DNA from: Rubrivivax sp.
GTDB lineage: Bacteria > Pseudomonadota > Gammaproteobacteria > Burkholderiales > Burkholderiaceae_C
DNA length: 64,000 bases
Reading direction: 5' to 3'
Assembly (NCBI GenBank): GCA_016719535.1
Contig: JADJYX010000001.1
Span: forward strand, 558,001-622,000
A model generated the notes under the pieces. The model did not search any database. It saw only the letters and a list, made by a program, of their open reading frames with translations, and was not told the origin of the DNA. Both the position numbers and the translations under genes were made by a program. Shown in pieces: positions 16,000 to 24,410 of the stretch (position 1 is its first letter; every line of letters begins with the position of its first letter).

Positions 16000-16713
16000 T
16001 CATCCCGGCTGATAGCACGACAGCCGCTGCACGTCGAGGATGTGCACTTCTCGCTTGTCGATGCGCACCAGCCCGGCGGATTCGAGCTCGTGCAGCACGC
16101 GCGAAAAATATTCCGGCGTCAGCGACAGCCGCGACGCGATGGTTGCCTTGCTGACCGGCAACGACACGGTGACGATCTCGCCGCTGACGCAGTCCTCCGC
16201 CGCATGATCGCGCAGCAGGTAGCCGATCACGCGCTGCAGCCCGCTGTGCAGGGCATAACTCTCGACGTCGCTGATCAGGCCGTGCAGGCGGCGCGAGATG
16301 CCGGCCAGCATGCGCATGGCAAAGCGCGGGTCGTGCTCGATCTCGGCCGTGACCGCCGACTTGCCGATCGACAGCACCAGCGAGTCGGCCAGCGCCTGCG
16401 CATTCACGATATAGGGACGGCCGGTAAACATCAGCGCCTCGGCAAAGCTCTGGCCGGGGCCGACGATCTCGATCACCTTTTCGGCGCCGGCCGGCGAGAT
16501 CACGAACAGCTTGACCTGACCCGTCACCGCCACGTGGAAGGCGTTGCAGGGTTCGCCGACGCGAAACACCATGTCGCCGCGCGCGTGGCGATGCAGCGAG
16601 CAGCCCTGAGCCAGGCGCTCGAGCTCGATCGCATTCATCTCCTGGAACAGCGGCTGCATCGACAGGTATCGAGGCAGATTGAAGCCGCTGCCTTGGCGGA
16701 CAGGCATTTCCAT
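16000..16713 (-). CDS. dnr: Crp/Fnr-family regulator, DNR-like (NO/low-oxygen response)
   Basis: The 237-residue regulator has a cyclic-nucleotide-type sensor fold (residues about 15-130, without the N-terminal Cys cluster of FNR), a long dimer helix and a C-terminal winged helix. The recognition helix LTPEYFSRVLHELE retains the E-x-x-SR pattern for TTGAT half sites. DNR proteins sense NO through heme and activate nir/nor genes. I prefer ATG 16711-16713 (GGGAG 6 nt upstream). The longer start near 16794 falls inside an FNR box and is unlikely. Two perfect FNR-type boxes precede it. The symbol is by family and context only. Confidence 0.8.
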   Translation of the reverse strand: MEMPVRQGSGFNLPRYLSMQPLFQEMNAIELERLAQGCSLHRHARGDMVFRVGEPCNAFHVAVTGQVKLFVISPAGAEKVIEIVGPGQSFAEALMFTGRPYIVNAQALADSLVLSIGKSAVTAEIEHDPRFAMRMLAGISRRLHGLISDVESYALHSGLQRVIGYLLRDHAAEDCVSGEIVTVSLPVSKATIASRLSLTPEYFSRVLHELESAGLVRIDKREVHILDVQRLSCYQPG

Positions 16714-16780
16714 GCACGACTCCCACGTGGACGACTGTGGTTTGCGAGCCGCAGTGTCGTCACTGGTTATAACCTCCCGA

Positions 16781-16794
16781 TTGATCGTCATCAA
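16781..16794. promoter_or_regulatory. Perfect FNR/DNR box (proximal)
   Basis: TTGATCGTCATCAA matches TTGAT-N4-ATCAA at all ten arm bases. It lies about 75 bp (centre) upstream of the dnr start and 143 bp from the dbpA start on the other side. A GGTTATAACC palindrome at 16765-16774 next to it contains a TATAAC -10-like element. Confidence 0.8.
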
Positions 16795-16820
16795 AAACGA
16801 AGACGCATGACCGGAATCGG

Positions 16821-16834
16821 TTGATGATAATCAA
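16821..16834. promoter_or_regulatory. Perfect FNR/DNR box (distal)
   Basis: TTGATGATAATCAA is a second full match to the consensus. Its centre is exactly 40 bp from that of the proximal box, about four helical turns, so both sites face the same side of DNA. The pair can serve dnr (minus) and possibly dbpA (plus). Confidence 0.8.
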
Positions 16835-16936
16835 ACATCAGGGTGAACCCTGAGCCGCCAGGGCGGTGCGTCGACGTCCGGCGCAGGGTCGGAACCCGCG
16901 CAAAGGGCATCGTGGGCATGCGTCGACAATGCGCCG

Positions 16937-18379
16937 ATGACCCCATCCCCCGTCGGCACGCCATCCACCGGCTCCGCCCCCTCTCCGGCGTTCTCCACGC
17001 TGCCCCTGCCCGACCACGTGCTGGACAACCTGCAGCGCCTGGGCTACGAGCGCATGACGCCCATCCAGGCGGCCAGCCTGCCGCTGGCGCTGGCCGGCCG
17101 TGACCTCATCGCGCAGGCGAAGACGGGCAGCGGCAAGACGGCCGCCTTTGCGCTGCCGCTGCTGGCCAACCTCAACCCGCGGCGCTTCGCGGTACAGGCG
17201 CTGGTGCTGTGCCCCACGCGCGAACTGGCCGAGCAGGTATCGCAGGAGATCCGCCGCCTGGCGCGCGCCGACGACAACGTCAAGGTGCTGACACTGTGCG
17301 GCGGCGCCACCATGCGCCCGCAGCTGGCCAGCCTGGCGCATGGCGCGCATGTGGTGGTGGGCACGCCGGGGCGCATCCTCGACCACCTGGGGCGCGCTTC
17401 GCTGGGGCTGGAGGCCGTCAACACCTGGGTGCTGGACGAGGCCGACCGCATGCTGGACATGGGCTTCGCCGACGACATCGCCGCCATCGCGCAGCAGCTG
17501 CCGCCGACGACGCAGCGCCAGACGCTGCTGTTCTCGGCCACCTACCCGGACGACGTGGCCCGGCTGGCCGCGCGCTACCTGCGCGAGCCGCAGGAGGTCA
17601 GGCTCACCGAACGCCATGCCGCCAGCCAGATCCGCGAGCGCTACTACCAGGTGACCGAGGACCAGCGGCTGCACGCCGTGGGCCTGCTGCTGAACCACTT
17701 CCGCCCCGAAAGTACGCTGGCCTTCTGCAACACCAAGCAGCAATGCCGCGACCTGGTGGCCGTGCTGCAGGCCGAAGGCATCGTCGCGCTGGAACTGCAT
17801 GGCGACCTGGAGCAGCGCGACCGCGACCAGGTGCTGGTGCAGTTTGCCAACCGCAGCTGCAGCGTGCTGGTGGCCACCGACGTGGCCGCGCGCGGTCTCG
17901 ACATCGCCCGCCTGGAGGCCGTGATCAACGTCGACATCACGCCCGACGCGCAGGTGCATACGCACCGCATCGGCCGCACCGGCCGCGCCGGCGAATCGGG
18001 CCTGGTCTTCAACCTCGCCAGCCTGGACGAGATGGGCCGCGTGGGCCGCATCGACGAGATGCAGGGCCGCGAGAGCGTCTGGCACCCGCTGGCCGAACTG
18101 CAGGCCGCCAGCGCCCACGACGACGCCGCCCGCGGGCCGCTGCGCCCGCCGATGGTCACGCTGCAGATCCTGGGCGGGCGCAAGGAAAAGATCCGCGCGG
18201 GCGACGTGCTGGGCGCGCTGACCAAGGACCTGGGCCTGGACGCCGCCAGCATCGGCAAGATCGACGTCAACGACTTTTCCACCTACGTGGCGGTGCAGCG
18301 CGACGTGGCCGATCGCGCCCTGCGCGGGCTCAATGCCGGCAAGGTGAAGGGGCGGTCGGTGAAGGTGAGGCGGCTGTGA
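16937..18379 (+). CDS. dbpA: ATP-dependent RNA helicase DbpA
   Basis: The 480-residue DEAD-box protein has the Q motif (TPIQ), Walker A AKTGSGKT, PTRELA, DEAD, SAT, VATDVAARGLD and HRIGRTGR in order. The C-terminal 75-residue domain with GGRKEKIRAGDVLGAL, IGKIDVNDFSTYVAV and RSVKVRRL is the DbpA RNA-recognition domain that binds hairpin 92 of 23S rRNA in 50S assembly. The gene overlaps a second DEAD-box gene by four bases (GTGA). The N-terminal 15 residues are Pro/Ser-rich and may be a start overcall. Confidence 0.95.
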   Translation: MTPSPVGTPSTGSAPSPAFSTLPLPDHVLDNLQRLGYERMTPIQAASLPLALAGRDLIAQAKTGSGKTAAFALPLLANLNPRRFAVQALVLCPTRELAEQVSQEIRRLARADDNVKVLTLCGGATMRPQLASLAHGAHVVVGTPGRILDHLGRASLGLEAVNTWVLDEADRMLDMGFADDIAAIAQQLPPTTQRQTLLFSATYPDDVARLAARYLREPQEVRLTERHAASQIRERYYQVTEDQRLHAVGLLLNHFRPESTLAFCNTKQQCRDLVAVLQAEGIVALELHGDLEQRDRDQVLVQFANRSCSVLVATDVAARGLDIARLEAVINVDITPDAQVHTHRIGRTGRAGESGLVFNLASLDEMGRVGRIDEMQGRESVWHPLAELQAASAHDDAARGPLRPPMVTLQILGGRKEKIRAGDVLGALTKDLGLDAASIGKIDVNDFSTYVAVQRDVADRALRGLNAGKVKGRSVKVRRL

Positions 18380-19692
18380 GCCAGCGGCCCGATTCGCCGT
18401 TTGCCGCACTCGGCCTGGCGAGCCCGCTGCTGCGCGCCGTGGCCGAGCGTGCCTACGCCGCGCCCACGCCGATCCAGGCCGCCGCCATCCCGCCGGCGCT
18501 GCAGGGGCGTGACGTCATCGGCTGCGCGCACACCGGCTCGGGCAAGACAGCCGCCTTTGGCCTGGCCCTGCTGCACCGGCTGGAACATACCCGCCGTTCG
18601 GCGTGGCGCCGCACCAAGGCGCTGGTGCTGGTGCCCACACGAGACCTGGCCGTCCAGGTCGGCGAGACCCTGCGCCAACTGGCCCGCCACCTGACCGACC
18701 CGGTGAAGGTGGCGGTGGTCTTCGGCGGTGTCTCCGTCAACCCGCAGATGCTGGGCCTGCGCGGCGGCGCCGAGCTGATCGTCGCCACGCCGGGCCGGCT
18801 GCTGGACCTGATCGGCCGCAACGCGGTGCAGCTCGACGATGTGGAACTGCTGGTGCTGGACGAGGCCGACCGCCTGCTGGACGAAGGCTTCGCCGACGAG
18901 CTGGACCGCCTGACGGCGCTGCTGCCGCCGCAGCGGCAGGGCCTGTTCTTCTCGGCCACCTTCCCGCCCGCCGTGCAGGCGCTGGCCACCACGCTGTTGC
19001 ACGACCCGGTGCGCGTGGACCTGCCGGGCAAGCCGGATGCCGCCGCGCCCGCCATCGAGCAGCAGGCGATCGAGGTCGACGCTGCGCGGCGCACGGCGCT
19101 GCTGCGCCACCTGATCGAGTTGCACCGGTGGCCGCGCGTGCTGGTCTTCGTGGCCACGCGCTACGCCAGCGAACATGTGGCCGACAAGCTGCGCCGCGCC
19201 GGCCTGGCCGCCGCCGCCTTCCATGGCGACCTCAGCCAGGGCGCGCGCAGCCGCGTGCTGGCCGAGCTCAACAGCGGCGCGCTGCAGGTGCTGCTGGCCA
19301 CCGACATGGCCGCACGCGGCCTGCACATCGCCGGCCTGCCGGTGGTGGTCAACTACGACCTGCCGCGCTCGGCGGTGGACTACACCCACCGCATCGGCCG
19401 CACCGCGCGCGCCGGCGCCACGGGGCTGGCGGTGAGCTTCGTCAGCGCGGCCACCGAGGCGCATTTCCGCCTCATCGAGAAGCGCCAGGGGCAGCGCGTG
19501 CCGCGCCAGCAGGTGGCGGGCTTCGAGCCGCGCGAGGTGACCGCGCCGGCGCCAGACCCGACCGGGGGCGTCAAGGGCCGGCGCAAGAGCAGGAAGGACA
19601 AGCTGCGCGAAGCCGCCGCGAACGAAGCCGCCGCGAACGAAGCCGCAGCGAACGAAGCAGCCACGAGCGGAGCAGCCACAAAGGGCGGCTGA
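18376..19692 (+). CDS. DEAD-box RNA helicase (RhlE/SrmB-like)
   Basis: The 438-residue helicase has all core motifs: TPIQ, AHTGSGKT, PTRDLA, DEAD, SAT, ATDMAARGLHI and HRIGRTARAG. It has no DbpA-type RNA domain; instead it ends in a basic stretch (GRRKSRKDKLRE) and tandem Ala-Asn-Glu-Ala repeats encoded by 12-bp units (about 19612-19660). It probably acts on structured RNA in ribosome assembly or decay. GTG at 18376 overlaps the dbpA stop, giving translational coupling, and homology starts there. Confidence 0.92.
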   Translation: MSQRPDSPFAALGLASPLLRAVAERAYAAPTPIQAAAIPPALQGRDVIGCAHTGSGKTAAFGLALLHRLEHTRRSAWRRTKALVLVPTRDLAVQVGETLRQLARHLTDPVKVAVVFGGVSVNPQMLGLRGGAELIVATPGRLLDLIGRNAVQLDDVELLVLDEADRLLDEGFADELDRLTALLPPQRQGLFFSATFPPAVQALATTLLHDPVRVDLPGKPDAAAPAIEQQAIEVDAARRTALLRHLIELHRWPRVLVFVATRYASEHVADKLRRAGLAAAAFHGDLSQGARSRVLAELNSGALQVLLATDMAARGLHIAGLPVVVNYDLPRSAVDYTHRIGRTARAGATGLAVSFVSAATEAHFRLIEKRQGQRVPRQQVAGFEPREVTAPAPDPTGGVKGRRKSRKDKLREAAANEAAANEAAANEAATSGAATKGG

Positions 19693-19694
19693 GT

Positions 19695-20909
19695 TCAGCG
19701 CGGCGTGCCGCCGGCCGCTGCCTCGTCGTCGATGGCCTTCTGCACCGCGCGGTAGAAGGCCTCGCGCGCCGCGTTGGCCGCCGGGTCGCGCGCGCCGCCG
19801 GCCCAGTTGGCGTTGGACGCGATGACGAGCCGCCGCTTCGGATCGATGAAGATGCCCTGGCCGAAGATGCCGCGCGCGGCAAAGCTGCCGTCGGCATAGG
19901 TCCACCACTGGTAGCCATAGCCGCGGCCAGGCTGGCCGATGCCGGTGCGCTCGGTGGTGGCCTCGGCCAGCCAGCCTTCGGGCACGATGGACTGACCGTT
20001 CACCCGCGCGCCGTCGAGGATGAACTGCCCGAAGCGCGCGAAGTCGCGCGCCGCGGCCTGGATGCAGCAGCCGCTGATCTCCTGGCCGGTCTTGCTGAGG
20101 ATCCAGGTCGCCTGCTGCTCCATGCCGGCCGGCGCCCAGACCTTCTCCGACAAGTATTGCGCCAGCGGCTTCTTCGTCGCCTGGCTGACGAGGATGCCCA
20201 CCAGATTGGTCTCGCCGGTGCTGTAGAGCCAGCGCGTGCCGGCGGGTGCCTCGCGCGGCAACCGGCGCAGGTAGCTGACCAGCGCATCGACGCCGTCCTC
20301 GGGCTGGTGCTTGTTGAAGCGTGCGACGTCGGACTTCGGATCGCCGTAGTCCTCGTTCCAGCGCACGCCCGAGGTCATCGTCAGCAGCTGGCGGATGCTG
20401 ACCTCGTCGTAGGCCGAGCCTTTCATCTGCGGGATGTAGTCGCTGACCTTGTCGTCCATGCTGCGGATGTGGCCGTCGCGGATGGCCGCACCCACCAGCG
20501 TCGAGGTCAGCGACTTGGCGACCGAGAAGCTGGTCCAGCGCCCCTGGGCGTCGAAATCCAGGCCATACCGCTGCAGGCGCAGCCGGCCGTCGTGCAGCAC
20601 CAGCAGCGCGGCGCTGCGCTGGCCGGCCATGTAGGCGTCGATGTCCAGGCCGAGCTTCAGCGGCGGCCCCGGCGGCAGCGGCCGCGGCGTGCCGCCGGCC
20701 GCGACGACGCGCGACTTCGCCAGCACCGGCAGGCGGTCGAGGGCGCGGAAGGCCGCATCCCGCTGCGACGGGCTCCAGAACAGCAGGTCGGTATTGGTCG
20801 GCACCGTGGCCAGAAAGCCGCGCGTTTCCTTGTCCAGGCTGAACCAGCCGGCGGTGCCGGCAGCCATCAGCGCGGCCAGCGCGCCCAGCACCACGCGGCG
20901 CCACCTCAT
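19695..20909 (-). CDS. Serine hydrolase, beta-lactamase class C/esterase family
   Basis: The 404-residue protein has an N-terminal membrane or signal segment (residues 4-24). The penicillin-binding-like active site is S-x-x-K in SFSVAKS, with YST as the Tyr motif and the usual SIRQLLTMTSGV and YGYQWW landmarks. Related proteins are periplasmic esterases, 6-aminohexanoate-dimer hydrolases or EstB-like enzymes. The ATG overlaps the preceding RraA-like gene stop (ATGA), so they are one unit. It converges tail to tail with the helicase gene, 2 bp apart. Confidence 0.88.
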   Translation of the reverse strand: MRWRRVVLGALAALMAAGTAGWFSLDKETRGFLATVPTNTDLLFWSPSQRDAAFRALDRLPVLAKSRVVAAGGTPRPLPPGPPLKLGLDIDAYMAGQRSAALLVLHDGRLRLQRYGLDFDAQGRWTSFSVAKSLTSTLVGAAIRDGHIRSMDDKVSDYIPQMKGSAYDEVSIRQLLTMTSGVRWNEDYGDPKSDVARFNKHQPEDGVDALVSYLRRLPREAPAGTRWLYSTGETNLVGILVSQATKKPLAQYLSEKVWAPAGMEQQATWILSKTGQEISGCCIQAAARDFARFGQFILDGARVNGQSIVPEGWLAEATTERTGIGQPGRGYGYQWWTYADGSFAARGIFGQGIFIDPKRRLVIASNANWAGGARDPAANAAREAFYRAVQKAIDDEAAAGGTPR

Positions 20910-21655
20910 CGCGCGCCCCCGGTCTGGCTGCGCACCCAGGCCTCGTAGCGCGCCTTGTTCGCGGCGTCGGGCGGGTACAGCCCGGGCAGCGGCGTTCCGG
21001 CCTCCACCTCGCGCATGATCCAGCCCTCGAGCCGCTCCTGCTCGACGGCGGCGTCGACCACCTCGTCGACCAGGGCCTGCGGGATCAGCACCGCGCCGTC
21101 GCCGTCGAGCACGACCACGTCGTCCGGAAAGACCGCCACGCCGCCGCAGGCGATGGGCTGCTGCCAGCCGACGAAGGTCAGCCCGGCCACCGAGGCCGGC
21201 GCCGCCGTGCCCTGGCACCACACCGGCAGCCCGGTGCCGCGCACGCCGGCCAGGTCGCGCACCACGCCGTCGGTGACCAGCGCGGCCACGCCACGCCGCG
21301 CCATGCGCGCGCACAGGATGTCGCCGAAGATGCCGGCGTCGGTCACGCCCATGGCGTCGACCACGGCGATGCAGCCGGCGGGCATGGCCTCGATGGCGGC
21401 ACGGGTGGAGATCGGGTGGCCCCAGCTGGCCGGCGTGGCCAGGTCCTCGCGCATGGGCACGAAGCGCAGCGTGAAGGCGCGGCCGACCATGCGCGGTGCG
21501 TCGGGCCGCAGCGGCCGTGCGTGGCGCACCCAGCAGTTGCGCAGTCCCTTTTTCAGCAGCACGGTGGTCAGCGTGGCAGTGGTCACGCTGGCCAAGGCCT
21601 GGGCGGTGGCGGCGGGGAGGGCGGGCAGGGGAGACGGGGTGGGGTTGGTGTCCAT
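20906..21655 (-). CDS. RraA-family aldolase-like protein
   Basis: The 249-residue protein has the RraA/HMG aldolase fold. GIFGDILCARMARRGVAALV and DGVVRDLAGVRGTGLPVW supply the Gly-Asp and Arg-Asp residues of the divalent-metal site. Members include 4-hydroxy-4-methyl-2-oxoglutarate/oxaloacetate aldolases and the RNase E inhibitor RraA; the presence of active-site residues favours an aldolase or decarboxylase. The gene is coupled to the downstream serine hydrolase. Confidence 0.82.
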   Translation of the reverse strand: MDTNPTPSPLPALPAATAQALASVTTATLTTVLLKKGLRNCWVRHARPLRPDAPRMVGRAFTLRFVPMREDLATPASWGHPISTRAAIEAMPAGCIAVVDAMGVTDAGIFGDILCARMARRGVAALVTDGVVRDLAGVRGTGLPVWCQGTAAPASVAGLTFVGWQQPIACGGVAVFPDDVVVLDGDGAVLIPQALVDEVVDAAVEQERLEGWIMREVEAGTPLPGLYPPDAANKARYEAWVRSQTGGAR

Positions 21656-21696
21656 CCCCGAAGTGTGCCGGACCGCCGGCCGGTCGCCGCCGCCGA

Positions 21697-22380
21697 TCAG
21701 GTGCGGCGCGTGCCCTGCAACCGCACCGCCTCTTCCAGCAACTCCAGCAGCTCGGGCCCGTCCTCGAGGTTGGGGTTGATCGCCAGCGCGCGCAGCCAGG
21801 CCGACAGCGCGAGTTCGACATCGCCGCGGCGCAGGTGGATGTGGGCCATGCCCGAGAGCGTGCCGAAGTGCATCGGGTTGCGCTGCAGCGTCTGTTCGCA
21901 GTCCTTCAGCGCCGCCTCGTCCTCGCCGCGCATGAAGCGCACGGTGGCGCGCTTGTTCCAGCCTTCGGCGAAGCCCGGCCGGCGCTGCACCACCTGCGTG
22001 AAGGTGGCCAGCGCCGCGTCGAGCTCGCCTTCGCCCATCTGCTCGACGCCGCGCGCGAACAGGCGGTCGATGGCGCGGTCGCCCGAGCGGCTCCAGATCA
22101 GCCACAGCGCAGAACCGGCGAGCGCGCGCACCTGGGCGTCCACGTCGCGCAGCCTTTCGGCGACACGGCGGGCATCGGCCATGGTGCCGATATCGGCCAG
22201 GCGCGACACCGCGGCGGCGCGATCGGTGGCGCGCGGCGCGTCCAGCGCCCGCAGCGCCTGCGCACGACCTGGCGGCGCGGCGGGCGCCGGCAGCGTGGCC
22301 ACGCCCACCGTCAGCGCCAGGCACAGCAGCGCGAGCGGATGGATCCAGCGCCGGGGCAGGGTGCGGGGCGATCGCGGCAT
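21697..22380 (-). CDS. Exported TPR-repeat protein
   Basis: The 227-residue protein has a signal peptide (cleavage near APAAP), a short HEAT-like segment (LADIGTMADARRVAERLRDVDAQVR) and about three TPR units from residue 115. GGGAGG stands 7 nt before the ATG. TPR proteins scaffold complexes; no partner is evident. It follows the respiratory operon on the same strand after 131 bp of very GC-rich DNA, so it may be its last gene or separate. Confidence 0.82.
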   Translation of the reverse strand: MPRSPRTLPRRWIHPLALLCLALTVGVATLPAPAAPPGRAQALRALDAPRATDRAAAVSRLADIGTMADARRVAERLRDVDAQVRALAGSALWLIWSRSGDRAIDRLFARGVEQMGEGELDAALATFTQVVQRRPGFAEGWNKRATVRFMRGEDEAALKDCEQTLQRNPMHFGTLSGMAHIHLRRGDVELALSAWLRALAINPNLEDGPELLELLEEAVRLQGTRRT

Positions 22381-22511
22381 GACGGGCCTCCCGAACGCAT
22401 TGTCGGGCGTCCGCCGTTGCCGTGCTCACGCCCGGCGCGGCGACGGACGAAAGGCTGCCGGGTGGGGGTGGCGCCGGCCGCCGGCCGCCTGCGGCCGCGA
22501 CCGCACGACCA

Positions 22512-24410
22512 TCAGGCCGTCAAGGGCGCCGCCGGCACGAAGGCGTCGGAATAGCAGAACTGCTCGTCCAGGCCCTGCGCGACGAAGGCCGGCACCGCCG
22601 CCTCGATCATGCGCACCGAGCCGCAGGCATACAGCTCGAAGCCGCGCATGTCCGGAAAGTCCTCCAGCATGGCCTGGTGCACCAGACCGCGCCGGCCCGG
22701 CCAGGCGTCGCCCGGCGGCAGGTCCGACAGCACCGGCACGAAGTGGAAGTTGTCGTGCTCCTTCTCCCACTGCTCGGCCAGCGCGGCCATGTAGAGGTCC
22801 TGGCGCTCGCGCACGCCCCAGTACAGCCACATCGGCCGGCGGATGCCGCGGCGGAAGGCATCCTCGACGATGCTCTTGATCGGCGCGAAGCCGGTGGCGC
22901 CGGCGATGAAGAGGATGGGGCGCTCGCTGTCGTGCAGCGTGAAGCGGCCCACCGGCCCTTCGAATTCGACGGTATCGCCCTCGCGCATGCGCTCGAAGAC
23001 ATGGCTGGTGAAGCGGCCACCGGGCACCAGGCGCACGTGCAGTTCGATGCGCTCACCGTCGCCCGGCGCATTGGCAAACGAGAAGGCGCGCTTGGCACCG
23101 TCCTCGAGCACGATGTTGATGTACTGGCCGGCGGTGAAGGGCAGCTTCTGGTCGTCGGGCAGCGACAACCACAACCGGATGACGTCGGGCGCCAGCCGTT
23201 CCATGCGCTCGACGCGGCCGCGATGGCGCTGCGCGCCGGTGGTGGCGGCGGCCAGCGAGGGCACGTCGACCTCGAATTCGACGTCCTCGAGCGCGGTGGC
23301 ACAGCACATCAGCGCCTGGCCGCGGGCGCGCATGGCCGCGGTCAGTGCGGCCGGCTGGAAGTCGCCCTGGTCGACGCTGCCGTTGAGCACGGTGCACATG
23401 CACACGCCGCAGCCGCCCGAGCGGCAGTCGTAGGGCAGCGCCAGGCCGGCGCGCAGCCCGGCTTCGAGCAGGGTCTCGCCGGCGCGCGCCGCGACGGGGT
23501 GCGCGCCGGGGTGCACGGTCAGCCGGTGGCCGGCGCCGCTGCGCTTGGGCGGCAGCCAGGGGGCGACGGCCAGCAGGGCGCTGCCGCCGAGCACCAGCGC
23601 CCACACGCCGGCGATCGGCCATTCGTAGACCAGCGGGTACAAGGCGAGGAGAAACCAGTCGAAGGACAGCGTCTCCGGCGCCTGCCCCATGTGCGCCGGG
23701 CCGCCCTGGCTGACCACCGGCTGCACCAGCGACATCGCCACCAGCATCAACGCGACGCTGATCGCGATCGGCCGCGGCGGCTGCGTCGTGGCCTTGGGCA
23801 CGCGCTGCACGTGCACCCACATCAGCAGCAGCGTCACCAGTGGCACACCGATATGGATGAAAACCAGCAGCGAAAACAGACGGTCGCTGACATTGCTGTC
23901 ATAGATGAAATTGCGGATCAGCGTGCCGCCGAACATCGGCAGCCAGTCGAACCATTCGAAACTGGCCTGGGTGACGAACTGCGCCAGCTTGTCCCACGGC
24001 AGCATGTAGCCGTTGACGCCGGCGGCAAAGACCAGCCACAGCAGCGCGATGCCGGTCATCCAGGAGAACCAGCGGAAACCGCGCATGCGGTCGAAGGCCC
24101 AGTAGCGCAGCAGGTGCAGCGACATCGTCACGACCATCGCGTCGGACGCGTAGCGGTGCACGCTGCGCACGATGCCGCCGGCAAACCATTGGTCCTCGGT
24201 CAGCGCCTGCACCGAGCGGTAGGCGCCTTCGACGCTGGTGTCGAAGAAGGCATAGAGGTAGAGCCCCGTGCCGGAGACGATCCAGAACAGGAAGAAGGAC
24301 ATCGACCCCAGGTGGTAGTAGGGGTTGAGCTTGTCGCCGAAGGCGCGGTTGAACAGCGACTCCGCGAGCATGAAGCCGCGCCTGACGAGGCGCTTGGGTC
24401 CGAACGCCAT
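22512..24410 (-). CDS. Fusion: diheme cytochrome b + [2Fe-2S] ferredoxin + FAD/NAD(P)H reductase
   Basis: The 632-residue membrane protein has three modules. Residues 1-285 are a cytochrome b N-terminal-type domain with H85/H99 and H186/H200, each pair spaced H-x13-H on two helices, as for two b hemes. Residues about 295-385 are a plant-type ferredoxin (C329, C334, C337, C369). Residues about 395-632 are a ferredoxin-NADP reductase-like module with FAD motif RAFS (441-444), GATGFAPIKS and YACGSVRM. It could move electrons between NAD(P)H and quinone or the partner oxidase-like proteins. It is the last gene of the operon, and its start overlaps the previous stop by one base. I know no standard named enzyme with exactly this order. 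Confidence 0.88.
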   Translation of the reverse strand: MAFGPKRLVRRGFMLAESLFNRAFGDKLNPYYHLGSMSFFLFWIVSGTGLYLYAFFDTSVEGAYRSVQALTEDQWFAGGIVRSVHRYASDAMVVTMSLHLLRYWAFDRMRGFRWFSWMTGIALLWLVFAAGVNGYMLPWDKLAQFVTQASFEWFDWLPMFGGTLIRNFIYDSNVSDRLFSLLVFIHIGVPLVTLLLMWVHVQRVPKATTQPPRPIAISVALMLVAMSLVQPVVSQGGPAHMGQAPETLSFDWFLLALYPLVYEWPIAGVWALVLGGSALLAVAPWLPPKRSGAGHRLTVHPGAHPVAARAGETLLEAGLRAGLALPYDCRSGGCGVCMCTVLNGSVDQGDFQPAALTAAMRARGQALMCCATALEDVEFEVDVPSLAAATTGAQRHRGRVERMERLAPDVIRLWLSLPDDQKLPFTAGQYINIVLEDGAKRAFSFANAPGDGERIELHVRLVPGGRFTSHVFERMREGDTVEFEGPVGRFTLHDSERPILFIAGATGFAPIKSIVEDAFRRGIRRPMWLYWGVRERQDLYMAALAEQWEKEHDNFHFVPVLSDLPPGDAWPGRRGLVHQAMLEDFPDMRGFELYACGSVRMIEAAVPAFVAQGLDEQFCYSDAFVPAAPLTA

